DNA of 64,000 bases from JABWBR01 sp036741235 (GTDB lineage: Bacteria > Bacteroidota > Bacteroidia > Chitinophagales > Saprospiraceae), in assembly GCA_036741235.1 (NCBI GenBank), contig DAINSQ010000005.1:8159-72158 (forward strand), given 5' to 3'. This document shows positions 50,023 to 60,000 of the stretch, in pieces. The stretch's first letter is position 1. Each line of letters begins with the position of its first letter. Position numbers and translations under genes: made by a program. The notes below the pieces were generated by a model. That model was not told where the DNA came from and searched no databases. It saw only the letters and a program-made list of their open reading frames with translations.

Positions 50023-50616
50023 ATGAAACTGAGTCAAATACCGGTCGGATTGGCGCTGCTGATACTTGTAGCGGGCTGTCATACCCACCAATCTACCCAT
50101 GGCGCCTGCCGCTATCGCGGGGAGGTTCGCGATTTTACCGGCCTTGACGGCTGTAATTTATTGATAGTGAGTGAAAATGGCGAAAAGTTGCTGCCTGTGG
50201 AATTTGCGGTTGCCGATGCCAACCTCGCCGCCGGTCAAGTTGTTCAGTTTGATTATGAGGAAGTGGAAGCCGTGAGTATTTGTATGGCGGAAGACAAAGC
50301 CGTGCGTATTACTTGTTGGCGGGTGGAATCATCCCCCAAACTCAAGGCCAAAGATTGCCTCAATCTTACGCGGATCGAAGATACCCCCTGGCTGCGCGAT
50401 GCTGTGGTAAAGCATCAAACTGCGGAGGTGATTAAATACCCCTACCGCACCGACGGCTGGGCTTATTTGCTGAAAGGCAAAAACGTCGTTTTGTACGATT
50501 GCCAGGGCACGCTGGTGTGCGAGTCGAAAGGCCCCGATGCCGCCCAATGCCTGAAATTGGTAGAGCCGGGCTCGCGGGGCCTGGTGATCTGGACAGGAGA
50601 GGGAGTGGGGGAGTGA
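50023..50616 (+). CDS. Lipoprotein of unknown function
   Basis: 197 residues from ATG 50023, preceded by GGAGG at 50015-50019. The lipobox is LVAGC (Cys19), followed by HTHQSTHGACRYRG. The first ~90 residues hold an OB-like strand-rich part (YRGEVRDFTGLDGCNLLI). The second part resembles short Bacteroidota domains with paired Cys (KDCLNLTRIEDTPWLRDAV, NVVLYDCQGTLVCES). No function recognised. The last residues (TGEGVGE) and the stop codon are encoded by a GAGGGAGTGGGG repeat. Confidence 0.75.
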   Translation: MKLSQIPVGLALLILVAGCHTHQSTHGACRYRGEVRDFTGLDGCNLLIVSENGEKLLPVEFAVADANLAAGQVVQFDYEEVEAVSICMAEDKAVRITCWRVESSPKLKAKDCLNLTRIEDTPWLRDAVVKHQTAEVIKYPYRTDGWAYLLKGKNVVLYDCQGTLVCESKGPDAAQCLKLVEPGSRGLVIWTGEGVGE

Positions 50617-50767
50617 GGGAGTGGGGGAGGGAGAGACTAATAATAAACCTAATAAACTCTTAAACTTATAAACGAAACAACCCACAACCTACAACCTACA
50701 ACCTACAACCTACAACCCACACCTACAACCTACAACCTACAACCTACAACCTACAACCGAATAACAC
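50590..50767. repeat. GAGGGAGTGGGG repeat followed by a 7-nt tandem array upstream of ruvB
   Basis: 50597-50635 repeats GAGGGAGTGGGG-like units, including the end of the lipoprotein gene and its TGA. From about 50683 to 50758 the unit ACAACCT occurs eleven times with one 6-nt variant. The array ends only 9 nt before the ruvB ATG. It has no inverted counterpart, unlike the arrays at 3.9 and 10.8 kb. Confidence 0.9.
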
Positions 50768-51820
50768 ATGGATAGCAAATTCGACCCCAAGGGGGAGGCA
50801 TTAAATACTGATGACAAGCAGATAGAGAAGTCACTGAGGCCGAAGGCTTTGGGTGAATTCAGCGGCCAACCCCGGATCGTTGAAAATTTGCAGATATTCA
50901 TCGCTGCTGCCCGACAGCGGGGTGAGGCGCTCGACCACGTGTTATTGCACGGGCCTCCCGGTCTTGGTAAAACGACTTTGTCGCATATTATCTCCAACGA
51001 ACTGGGTTCGGGGCTGAAAATGTCGTCGGGGCCGGTGCTGGAAAAACCCGGTGATTTGGCGGGTTTGCTCACCAACCTCGACCCGGGCGATGTGTTGTTT
51101 ATCGATGAAATTCACCGGCTCAACACCGTAGTGGAAGAATACCTGTATTCCGCCATGGAAGATTACCGCATCGACATCATGATCGACAGCGGGCCCAACG
51201 CGCGCAGCATACAGATCAGCCTCAATCCTTTCACGTTGGTGGGCGCCACAACCCGTATGGGCCTGCTTACGGCGCCGATGCGTGCCCGCTTCGGCATCAC
51301 TTGTCTGCTCGACTACTACGACGTCAACACCCTGATGCGGATCATCAAGCGTTCGGCGGGGATTATCAATGTGGGCATCACCGATGAGGGCGCATACGAA
51401 ATTGCCCGGCGCAGTCGCGGCACGCCCCGTATTGCCAATGCCTTGCTGCGGCGCATCCGCGATTTTGCACAGATCAAGGGCGACGGCGCCATCGATGTGG
51501 GGATTGCCAAGTTCGGCCTCGAAGCCCTCAACGTCGACGAAGGCGGCCTTGACGAGATGGACAACCGCATTCTGTCAACCATTATTCACAAATTTAAGGG
51601 CGGACCGGTAGGGCTTACTACGATCGCTACGGCAGTGGGCGAAGAGGCGGGTACGATTGAGGAAGTGCACGAGCCGTTTTTGATCATGGAAGGGTACCTG
51701 CAGCGCACGCCCCGCGGTCGTGAGGCCACGGAAAAAGCCTACCGGCATCTGGGTGTTCCGCTACCTGGCGGCAAAGGAGGGCCTACGTTGTTCGACATTG
51801 TGAATCCCGCGTCGGACTGA
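50768..51820 (+). CDS. ruvB: Holliday junction branch migration ATPase RuvB
   Basis: 350 residues. Standard RuvB: N-terminal LRPKALGEFSGQPRIVENLQ, Walker A GPPGLGKTTLSHII, Walker B VLFIDEIHRLN, sensor 1 VGATTRMGLL, Arg finger region APMRARFGI, and the C-terminal winged helix ending QRTPRGREAT. It drives branch migration with RuvA. ruvA and ruvC are not here. The ATG follows a repeat array without a recognisable ribosome-binding site. Confidence 0.97.
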   Translation: MDSKFDPKGEALNTDDKQIEKSLRPKALGEFSGQPRIVENLQIFIAAARQRGEALDHVLLHGPPGLGKTTLSHIISNELGSGLKMSSGPVLEKPGDLAGLLTNLDPGDVLFIDEIHRLNTVVEEYLYSAMEDYRIDIMIDSGPNARSIQISLNPFTLVGATTRMGLLTAPMRARFGITCLLDYYDVNTLMRIIKRSAGIINVGITDEGAYEIARRSRGTPRIANALLRRIRDFAQIKGDGAIDVGIAKFGLEALNVDEGGLDEMDNRILSTIIHKFKGGPVGLTTIATAVGEEAGTIEEVHEPFLIMEGYLQRTPRGREATEKAYRHLGVPLPGGKGGPTLFDIVNPASD

Positions 51821-51828
51821 GTTGCTGT

Positions 51829-52794
51829 CTATTTTGCAATTAGAATCAGGATAATGCTGATTGCACAATAGATGGCGAAATACCATACTGACCTGCGCCG
51901 GTCGGCGCGGCACAGTAATCCTACGTTGTCGTGTTTTCCCCAGGCGGTGGCATTGCCCACTACAATCACGCGCAGCATGATAAAGGCGATAAGCAGGTAC
52001 GACAGCAGGTATATTTTGTCCATCAATACCATATACCCCACATCGGGCAGCGCACTGCTATACGATTGCTGCAAAAACACGCAACTTAGAAGACCGCCGA
52101 TGGGCAGCGAAATGCGCGCGTCGATGTAGCTGGGATGGATGAGCAATCCGCCCAGGCTGGCAATAATAACAACCAATAAAGGCAACATCAACTTAAGCAG
52201 GAAATAACTCATTGGGCGGGCAATGCTGAGCCGGAAAGTGAAATTGCTGAAGGTATCGCCGTCGATGCCCGTTTCTCCGAAATTGGTTTGGTAAAAATTG
52301 GTGTGGGTTTGAATAATCCCTTTTTCAATATTCCAACCCGGAATAATAAAATCGGGTCGCATGAGGGAAGCAGCGGTATCGGGAACGTAAATCAGCGAAT
52401 CGATCGGGTAATCTATATTTTCAATGCGGATGTCCAGCTCGTGGCAATCGAGCGGGAAGGCATTGAGTTCAAAGGCGTGGTAAAAACGCCCCTCCACCCG
52501 CATGCCGTTGTAGGAATAGCCGTCGGGAAGCACCCTGGCGGTATCGTAAAACATATTTTGGGTAAAACCCCATTTTTCCAGGGCATTCACAAATTCAATT
52601 TCGGTCGGGTCTATATCGCCCTTCCAACGAAACCACAGATAAAAATCGGCGTAAAAAGAGTACTGGTTGATATCCAGGTCGTATACATTCATCACGTAGA
52701 TGCCTGTGAGCACTTCCTGCGGTTGGGCGGGCGCAGCCGTAGTATATTTTGCGAAAAGCAATAAAACGGCTGCGGCAAAATAATGTAACCTCAT
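51829..52794 (-). CDS. Pentameric ligand-gated ion channel homologue
   Basis: 321 residues with a signal peptide (~1-20), a ~175-residue extracellular-domain-like beta-sandwich, and four C-terminal helices: M1 ~196-219 (LLKLMLPLLVVIIASLGG), M2 ~223-246 (RISLPIGGLLSCVFLQQS), M3 ~251-278 and M4 ~303-320. Diagnostic features are VYDLDINQYSFYADFYLWFRW in the N-terminal half, FPLD at 113-116 (the conserved Pro-loop of the family) and the M1 proline. The paired cysteines of animal Cys-loop receptors are absent, as in bacterial GLIC and ELIC. The ligand and ion selectivity are unknown. It lies 41 nt after pabC on the same strand. Confidence 0.88.
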   Translation of the reverse strand: MRLHYFAAAVLLLFAKYTTAAPAQPQEVLTGIYVMNVYDLDINQYSFYADFYLWFRWKGDIDPTEIEFVNALEKWGFTQNMFYDTARVLPDGYSYNGMRVEGRFYHAFELNAFPLDCHELDIRIENIDYPIDSLIYVPDTAASLMRPDFIIPGWNIEKGIIQTHTNFYQTNFGETGIDGDTFSNFTFRLSIARPMSYFLLKLMLPLLVVIIASLGGLLIHPSYIDARISLPIGGLLSCVFLQQSYSSALPDVGYMVLMDKIYLLSYLLIAFIMLRVIVVGNATAWGKHDNVGLLCRADRRRSVWYFAIYCAISIILILIAK

Positions 52795-52835
52795 ATCGGT
52801 TGGGTTTTAGGTCAACGAAAATTAACCATTTTCCT

Positions 52836-53471
52836 TTACCTCGGTGCAAAAATGTTGGAGACGGGCAGTACCGGGCTTTCTTCCCAGGTCATCATGGCAT
52901 TGACCAGGCGAATACGCTGGAAATCGCGCAGGTCTTGAAGACCAATAGACCGGGGGATCAGTTGCCCTTCCGCAATAAGCCTTGCTCGTTGTACGCCCTG
53001 TAATAGCGGCCTTTCGGGCGTAAACCAATTTGTGCCGTCGAATAATGCGATATTGGCGTAACTGGTATCCATCAGCATGCCGTTGCGGAATAAAAGCACG
53101 TCGTCAGCTACTCCTCGTTGCGCAAATAGCCGTTCCAATACGCTGCGATCGGCGTATTTATGATCGTAATGCAACGATACGGCTTCCAGTAATTGCAGGC
53201 TGTTGACCGGCCGGATGGAGTAGGGTATTACTTCAACCAGGTGCACGATGTCGCTGTATAGAACCCTGACTTTATACCACCCCCGGTAGTAATGGGTAAT
53301 AACACTATTAATGGCCGGCAATGGATCCATACTGTCAAGCCCCCACAGCGCTTTCCGGGATGCCGCAATGCGTTGTAAATGCCCCTGGATAAAAGGCATT
53401 TTACCGTTGAAAAGGCGGATGGATTCCAGTAAATGTGGAAGTTGGCGAACTGTAGTAGCGCTAAACTGCAA
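52836..53471 (-). CDS. pabC: Aminotransferase class IV, PabC-like (4-amino-4-deoxychorismate lyase)
   Basis: 211 residues, short for the family. LLESIRLFNGKMPFIQGHLQRI is the family N-terminus; the PLP lysine is in YDHKYADRS, and FRNGMLMDTSYANIALF with GVQRARL follows. Overlap of 11 nt with pabB makes the lyase assignment strong. The pair turns chorismate and glutamine into p-aminobenzoate for folate. Branched-chain aminotransferase activity is a less likely alternative. Confidence 0.9.
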   Translation of the reverse strand: MQFSATTVRQLPHLLESIRLFNGKMPFIQGHLQRIAASRKALWGLDSMDPLPAINSVITHYYRGWYKVRVLYSDIVHLVEVIPYSIRPVNSLQLLEAVSLHYDHKYADRSVLERLFAQRGVADDVLLFRNGMLMDTSYANIALFDGTNWFTPERPLLQGVQRARLIAEGQLIPRSIGLQDLRDFQRIRLVNAMMTWEESPVLPVSNIFAPR

Positions 53472-54468
53472 AGCAATTTGAATAAATGGGTAAATATACT
53501 TTCTGGATCAACTCCTGATATTCTGCATCGGCGCGGCTATAAGCCGTAATACCGCCGCCGCTTCTGAATTGGAGCCTGGCTGGTGTTTCCTCTATAAAAC
53601 GGATCATCACAGCGCTGTCGAGGTTAATACCGTCAAAAATGCCAAAAACGCCGGTGTAATAGCCGCGGTCTTGTTGCTCGGCGGCGCGGATAACCTCCAC
53701 CGTCTTTTGTTTGGGCGCTCCGCTGATCGACCCGGCGGGAAGCAGTTGTAACAGCAGATCGCCGATGCCGGCGGCATACGATGAGGGCAATATACCGCTG
53801 ATATGCGAACTCGTTTGCAGCAGCGGGCCGTTATGGGTTTGGATGGTATCGACAAAGCGAAACCGGTTTACCCGAACTTCGCTGCTCACCATGCTGAGGT
53901 CGTTGCGAATGAGGTCGACGATAGTAGCGTGTTCGGCTTTTTCTTTGGGATCATTCAACAGTTGACTTTCGGCGCCGGGCAACAGGGCTGAAATGGTTCC
54001 TTTCATCGGGAAGGACGCAATCACTCCGTTTTCTATTCGCACAAAACATTCGGGGGAAAATACTACAAACCGGTCTTTGACCCACAACCGGTATGGCGTA
54101 TTCGCGGCGTCAAACAAAACGTGTGTGGCTACGTTGGTAACGATTGGCGTGGGAAACGTCAGGTTGAGCAAGTACGTGTCGCCGGCATGCAGATGGTATT
54201 GCACCTTGTCGAAAGCAAGCCTGTATTCGGTGAAATCCATCGGATAACATTCAAAAATCGGCTCTTGCAACGATTTTTCGCCTTTGTAAATATTAGCGAC
54301 GCCTCGCAGGTCGTAGCGAATGCTATCGGGATCAACTTCAGACAGCGGTAAAACCAGCGGCTGGCGCATCTCAAAGTCAACGATAAACAGAAAAGGTATG
54401 CCGCCGCGTCCCCAGTCGTTCATACGACGGCGAGCAGTAGCAATATCGGTAACAGGCAACTTGGTCAA
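53461..54468 (-). CDS. pabB: Aminodeoxychorismate synthase component I
   Basis: 335 residues, shorter than E. coli PabB (453) and without the N-terminal half typical of anthranilate synthase. Chorismate-binding blocks: FPMKGTISALLPG with the catalytic Lys, IVDLIRNDLSMVSSEVRV, PAGSISGAPKQKTVEVIR, YYTGVFGIFDG and RFRSGGGI-like FRSGGGITAYS. It aminates chorismate to 4-amino-4-deoxychorismate using ammonia from PabA; pabA is not adjacent. Overlaps pabC by 11 nt, so co-translated. Confidence 0.93.
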   Translation of the reverse strand: MTKLPVTDIATARRRMNDWGRGGIPFLFIVDFEMRQPLVLPLSEVDPDSIRYDLRGVANIYKGEKSLQEPIFECYPMDFTEYRLAFDKVQYHLHAGDTYLLNLTFPTPIVTNVATHVLFDAANTPYRLWVKDRFVVFSPECFVRIENGVIASFPMKGTISALLPGAESQLLNDPKEKAEHATIVDLIRNDLSMVSSEVRVNRFRFVDTIQTHNGPLLQTSSHISGILPSSYAAGIGDLLLQLLPAGSISGAPKQKTVEVIRAAEQQDRGYYTGVFGIFDGINLDSAVMIRFIEETPARLQFRSGGGITAYSRADAEYQELIQKVYLPIYSNCFAV

Positions 54469-54475
54469 TTCGGAT

Positions 54476-55000
54476 TTATTCTTTTTTCTTTTTTCGGACT
54501 TCCTCGTGTAACACGGCGCCTTTTTTGAGTCGTTCCTCGTTTTCTTTTTCTCTTTTTTCCTGGTAATAAGTGATTTGGGTTTTTACATCGAGCGGTTTGC
54601 GATTGAGATTGCGGTGATAGCTCACAATCACAAATTGCGCCATATCGTCGGGATGGTGAATACCCAGCCCTTTCAGGAAATGAGAAAACCTGGAGCCGCC
54701 ATAAAAGCCCCAGTTGTGGATGATCCAGCGGCCGAAGCTGAAGTGTAGTTTGCGAGCGGCGTCGGCTTCCGGCATGTTTTTAAACTTCTCGATGGCCGGT
54801 TTTTCAATAAGTTTGTTGAGTTGGATGAAAGCGTCGGTAAGGTCTTTGGGAATATAGACCTCATAGAGGTATTCCTGGCGGATGCGCCAGTCATAGGCTT
54901 CTTCAAATTCCTTGTCGTTTTCCGGCGGTTTTTGCTGGGCAAGGGCAGGGGAGAACGCCCAACAGCCCAATAGCAGGCTTATCCAGTTGGAAAGTTTCAT
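54476..55000 (-). CDS. Secreted DUF6794-like small protein
   Basis: 174 residues with a signal peptide (LLLGCWAFSPALAQ). The middle block KLHFSFGRWIIHNWGFYGGS and FLKGLGIHHPDDMAQFVIVSY with the following RNLN fits the DUF6794 pattern (helical, W/H-rich); this is from memory. The C-terminus is a charged coiled-coil-like tail ending VRKKKKE. Function unknown. Upstream of pabB by 7 nt on the same strand. Confidence 0.7.
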   Translation of the reverse strand: MKLSNWISLLLGCWAFSPALAQQKPPENDKEFEEAYDWRIRQEYLYEVYIPKDLTDAFIQLNKLIEKPAIEKFKNMPEADAARKLHFSFGRWIIHNWGFYGGSRFSHFLKGLGIHHPDDMAQFVIVSYHRNLNRKPLDVKTQITYYQEKREKENEERLKKGAVLHEEVRKKKKE

Positions 55001-55085
55001 CGTTTGGATTTAATACAACTGTACTTCAAAAAGCGGTTTGTATAATAATAAACAGTACAACGCGAAAAGCGGCTTGATTGATATA

Positions 55086-55133
55086 GCGGTTTCGGAAAAT
55101 TGGGTTGCATAGGCCGCCGTTTTCCGAAACCGC
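55086..55133 (-). terminator. Large hairpin after fabH
   Basis: GCGGTTTCGGAAAA (55086-55099) and TTTTCCGAAACCGC (55120-55133) form a perfect 14-bp stem with a 20-nt loop. On the minus strand it lies just after the fabH stop, followed by TATATC rather than a T-run. It is probably a terminator or attenuator before the DUF6794-pabB-pabC unit. Confidence 0.7.
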
Positions 55134-55145
55134 AAACAGGTTTGA

Positions 55146-56213
55146 TTACCATCTGATCAGCGCGGCGCCCCAGGTAAAACCGCTGCCAAAAGCGGCGAGG
55201 CAGACCAGGTCGCCGGGTTTGACGGCCCCTGCTTCCACGGCTTCGCACAGGGCGATGGGTACCGACGCAGCCGTAGTATTGCCGAAGCGCTGAATATTAT
55301 TCCACACCTGGTGGTCGCCTAGCCCCAGCTTGTGCTGCACAAACGCGCTGATACGCAAGTTGGCCTGGTGTGGGATAAACATATTGATGTCTGATTGGCT
55401 TAATCCTACGCTATTGAGGGCCTCTTTGATCACCTCTGGAAACTTCACCACGGCCATTTTAAAAACAAACTGCCCGTCCATATTGGGGAAGAGCTGACGA
55501 TGAGTCAGCATGTGCTCGTTGATAAACATCTCGCCGTATTCTGCATCGGAGTAACCAAAATCAAAATGTTCGCCCATTTTATTCAAATGATAGCCGCCGT
55601 GGGCGCCAGGGTTGATAAATGCCAGTTTTTCTGCATAAGTGCCGTCAGCATGCAGTTTGGTGCACAAAACCCCTTTGTTCTCGTCTGTGGTGGGTTGTAT
55701 TACTACCGCGCCCGCGCCATCGCCAAATATCACCGTTACGTTGCGACCTTCGGTAGTGAAATCGAGGCCCATAGAGTGCATCTCGGCGCCTACCAGCAGT
55801 ATGTTTTTGTACATACCCGTTTTGATAAACTGGTCGGCGATAGAAAGGCCGTAGACAAATCCGGAGCATTGATTACGGATATCAAGCGCGCCGCATTCCG
55901 TGTTGGTAATACCTAGTTCCCGCTGCAGTAATACGCCGCAACCGGGAAAGTAATAGTCGGGGCTCAGCGTGGCGAATATGATAAAATCAATGTCTTCTTT
56001 ATTGATTCCTGCCCTGCTGATGGCGATTTCAGCCGCTCTTGCGCCCATTGTAGTAGAAGTCTCTTTGTGTTTTTTGCCGTAGTGCCGTGTCTGAATACCG
56101 GTGCGTTCCTGGATCCATTCGTCGGAAGTATCCATGATCCTGGCCAGGTCGTCGTTGGTAACAACGCGTTCCGGTACGTAATACCCTATGCCGGCAATGT
56201 GTGAACGAAGCAT
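55146..56213 (-). CDS. fabH: 3-oxoacyl-ACP synthase III (FabH)
   Basis: 355 residues from ATG 56213; the longer frame adds 23 residues without similarity. The active-site Cys116 is in DIRNQCSGFVYGL, with His in FIPHQANLRI and Asn in RFGNTTAASVP. It starts fatty acid synthesis by condensing acetyl-CoA (or a branched acyl-CoA) with malonyl-ACP. About 40 residues longer than E. coli FabH (317), with an insertion around NPGAHGGYHLNKMGEHFDF, as seen in some Bacteroidota FabH. Divergent from the response regulator gene across 202 nt. Confidence 0.95.
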   Translation of the reverse strand: MLRSHIAGIGYYVPERVVTNDDLARIMDTSDEWIQERTGIQTRHYGKKHKETSTTMGARAAEIAISRAGINKEDIDFIIFATLSPDYYFPGCGVLLQRELGITNTECGALDIRNQCSGFVYGLSIADQFIKTGMYKNILLVGAEMHSMGLDFTTEGRNVTVIFGDGAGAVVIQPTTDENKGVLCTKLHADGTYAEKLAFINPGAHGGYHLNKMGEHFDFGYSDAEYGEMFINEHMLTHRQLFPNMDGQFVFKMAVVKFPEVIKEALNSVGLSQSDINMFIPHQANLRISAFVQHKLGLGDHQVWNNIQRFGNTTAASVPIALCEAVEAGAVKPGDLVCLAAFGSGFTWGAALIRW

Positions 56214-56415
56214 AAACGATGTGTTTTGATTTGTACCCTCGAAAATCGGTATTTTAATGCAGTTGACAAAGGACTTGAGCAAAATTGACCCGGGTTAAAA
56301 TTTTGATTAGACTAAATATAGTTTTAAATTGCCCTCTGTTTTAAGTCTGCTACAATTAAGAAGGAATGTGCGATGCAGCGCTCAGGAAGCCTAAACGCCG
56401 GAGAAACCCGTACTT

Positions 56416-57045
56416 ATGATACATCTGGGCATCGTAGAAGATGAGCCATCAGTATTAGACAGTCTAACACGCTTCTTTGCTGGACAACCAGATTTCGTGG
56501 TAGTACTTACTGCGAATACTGTAGAAAGTTTTCTTGAAAGATTGTCTGGTGTCAAGCAAATTGACGTTCTGTTGCTGGATATTCACCTTCCTGGCGGTAT
56601 GTCGGGACTGGAAGGTATCAGACATATCAAAATCAATCGTCCTAATATCAATATCATCATGCTGACGGCTGCAGACGACGCCGACAGTATCTTCAAAGCA
56701 TTGTGCGCAGGCGCGGGCTCTTATGTTTCAAAACGAAGCGCTCTGACAACGATCAAAGAGGCCATAACTATTGTTTATAAAGGCGGCGCCTATATGTCCC
56801 CGGCTATTGCGCGTAAAGTCATCGATTATTTTGCTCCCAAAAAACAGGATCCCGATCTATTACTTACGCCACGCCAGGAGCAAATAGTACAGGGATTGGT
56901 AGACGGCCTCAGCTACAAAATGATTGCCGACAAGTATATGATCACCATCGAGACTGTGCGCGATCACATTAAAAAAATTTACAAAAAACTGGAAGTCAAC
57001 AGCAAGGCCGAGTTGATCAAAAAGCGGATAGACGGAGAGATATAA
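56416..57045 (+). CDS. NarL/FixJ-type response regulator
   Basis: 209 residues. The receiver domain (1-~120) has acidic Glu8/Asp9, phospho-acceptor Asp55 in VLLLDIHLPGG, Thr in MLTAADDADS and Lys in YVSKRSALTT. The C-terminal LuxR-type HTH spans about 145-205 (LTPRQEQIVQGLVDGLSYKMIADKYM, ETVRDHIKKIYKKL). It is followed 25 nt later by the histidine kinase, clearly its partner. The target genes are unknown. Confidence 0.96.
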   Translation: MIHLGIVEDEPSVLDSLTRFFAGQPDFVVVLTANTVESFLERLSGVKQIDVLLLDIHLPGGMSGLEGIRHIKINRPNINIIMLTAADDADSIFKALCAGAGSYVSKRSALTTIKEAITIVYKGGAYMSPAIARKVIDYFAPKKQDPDLLLTPRQEQIVQGLVDGLSYKMIADKYMITIETVRDHIKKIYKKLEVNSKAELIKKRIDGEI

Positions 57046-57070
57046 AAGTTTTTGGAAAACAATACGCTAC

Positions 57071-60000
57071 ATGTTAAAACAGCCTGGATGGAATTATTGG
57101 CTTTTCTGCTTATGGGCATGCTGTGCCGTATTGCCGGGCTTGGTATTTGCCCAAAAATTTCAAACCGAATATTACTCATTGGACCAGGGGCTCTCCGACA
57201 GATTGGTGACCGACGTGCTTGTAAGTCGTTACGGCTTTGTTTGGATCGCTACTGAAAATGGCTTGAATCAGTTTGACGGTTATTCTTTTTCCGTTTTTGA
57301 CGATAACCCGGAAGGGCAATCCAACCCCCTTATTTCTGATAATAACATTGAAAAACTTCATGAAGATACTGCCGGTAATATTATTATTTTTTATAAAAAC
57401 AACCCCGTTTTTTTTGATATTTTTAATCCCTTGACTTATCAAAACACCAGAGTCAATATGGCTCTGGGGAAGGGCATAAACGGCATCGTGCGCAGTGCGC
57501 ACGTCGATCGGGAAGGCCGCATATACATAGCTACTGTAAGTCAAAAAAGCGTTCGGATTTTCGAATACCGCGACGACGTTTTCCACAAGGTCTTGCAAAT
57601 TGAAACCACTTATGTAAATCCCAGCTCTGATATTAATTTTATACATACTACGGATGGTCATTTCTGGGTGAATTATGCCGAAAAAGGGCTGTTGTTATTT
57701 GATAAAAAAGGAAAATTACTCAAGCAATTCAAGCACGAAGACTATGAGTGTATGGATATGGGGTGGGGAAATGCCGGCGTCAATAATATACTTTTTGAGG
57801 ATAGTCAGGGAAATATTTGGACGGCTATTTGGGGCAGACCAGGGTTGTATGTTTGCAATAAGTCTATGCACTTTTTTGAACTGGCAACAGGCCTGCCCGA
57901 GAGCAAGCAATATGCTTATGTGTGGGAAGATAAAGCCGGGAATTTATTGTTTGCCTGCGCTGCTATGCTACGCAATATGCCGTTGATTAACCATGTTTTT
58001 TGCAAAACCCATTCTGGAAAATTAATTGATTATTCTTCAATAGCTGCGCCTAATCAGTTGATTACTTGTGCGGCCGGGTCGGATTTTACCAATACGATTT
58101 TTCTCGGGCTGGATACAGGGTTTGAAATTATTAACAGCCGTCAGAATCCGGTTAAATCCTACCTGGCAACAGATATCGACGTTTCCGAGCGAGGTATGGT
58201 TATCAGAGGGATTACCGAAGACCGCAACAACAATAAAGTGTATTTCTCCCGGGAAGTAGAAAATTGGTATGCTATTGATCTGGCAACAGAGTTACTCGAT
58301 ACGATACCGCTTGTAGATGAAATTACAGGGGAAAAGATTGATTTTAGTTGTGGGTTGGATATTGAGTTTGATAAAAACGGCAGCCTTTGGGGGGTTACCT
58401 GCTATAAATCAAAAATCGGCCAGTTGCACAAATTCAACCTGGCAACCAGAAAAACAAAAACTTACCGGTTTGATTATATCTTTAATGCCTTTTTAATTGA
58501 CAGGAATGGCATCATCTGGCTGACCTGTTATCTTGCCGAGAGAAAGGGGATGCTGGTCTCTTTTGACCCCCGTACCGAGCAATTCACGACTTACCTTGAC
58601 AGGGAGGGCAACAATATATTCGAAAATGCACTCCCCCGGTATATTGTGCAAAGTAAAAACGGACATTTGTGGGTGGGCACCGAAAACGGCTTGTTCGATA
58701 TCGATACCAGGACCCGCCAAAGTCGTGTTTTTAAGCGCGGCGAGGAAAACGACCATCGCTATTCGGGATATAATACCATTTACGTCATACACGAGAATCC
58801 CGAAAACGGCAATATTTGGTATGGCACCAGGAGCGGCCTTGCTATACTGGATATAAATACAGGAGATATTGCTACCTATTCAAAGAAAGACGGACTGGCG
58901 GGCAACACAGTCTGTGGAATTGTTCCCGATGAAAAAGGGAATTACTGGATTGCCACCTTTAGCGGCTTATCCTATTTTGATCCCCAAGATAAGTCTTTTC
59001 GTAATTTTTATCAATCTGACGGGCTCACCCACGACGAATTCAACCGTTTTTCTTTTCACCGCGACAAAAACGGGCATTACTACTTTGGTAGCGTAAACGG
59101 ATTAAATGTTTTTCATGCCGAAGATCTATTAGTTGAGCGCGATGCGGGCCCCGTCATTTTGACGAAAATCACCAGGTTTAACAGTAAGTTGGATAGTCTG
59201 TTGGTGTTCAATACCAATTTGCGCCAGTTAAAAACATTATATATTTCTCCTTACGACTCCTATTTTACTGCTCATTTTGCCTTGCCTGTCAAAGGCACCG
59301 CAAAGAAAAATCAATATAAGGTATGGTTAGAGGGGTTCGATAACAGCTGGACATACTTGGGTAATATCCCTTTTATCCGTTACAATAGTTTGCCTGCCGG
59401 AAAATATAAACTAGTGGTGATGGGCGCCGACGCCAATGGAAACTGGAGTAGTCAGGTGCTGCGCCTGCCTATCGTTGTAGGGCAGGTTTATTACAAAACA
59501 TGGTGGTTCATCACGGGGATTATTGTACTTATAGGGCTGTTCATTCGCGGTCTTTTTCAATACAAGCTCGAACAAAAACTGAAAGTGGAGAGGCTTCGCA
59601 CCAAGTTGTCGAGCGATCTGCACGATGAAGTCAGCGGGTTGCTGGCCGGAATTGCCATGCAAAGCGATATGTTGTACCACCTTACACAAGAGGAAGAGAG
59701 TAAAAGCAGGTTGAAAACCATTTCAGAGGTGAGCCGCAGCGCCATGTCTAAAATGAGTGATGTAATCTGGTCTATTGACTCCCGAAAGGACAAATTCTCC
59801 GATCTGCTCGATCGTATGCGCGAACATACGGAAGAAATGCTGTCGCCCCTGGATATAGGCTACCAATTCAACATTTCTAATCTGGATACGGCACAGCGGT
59901 TATCGGCCAATATCAGGCAGGATTTGTATTTCATTTTCAAAGAAGCAATCAACAACACTGCCAAGCATTCCAGGGCCACGCAGGTTTTTATCGATATGGG

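Noticed and set aside
55102..55109. A third GGGTTGCA, the core of the ECF-like promoter
   Set aside because: It lies in the loop of the fabH hairpin, the TTYTCC part is shifted by 2 nt, and ACCTAT is absent.
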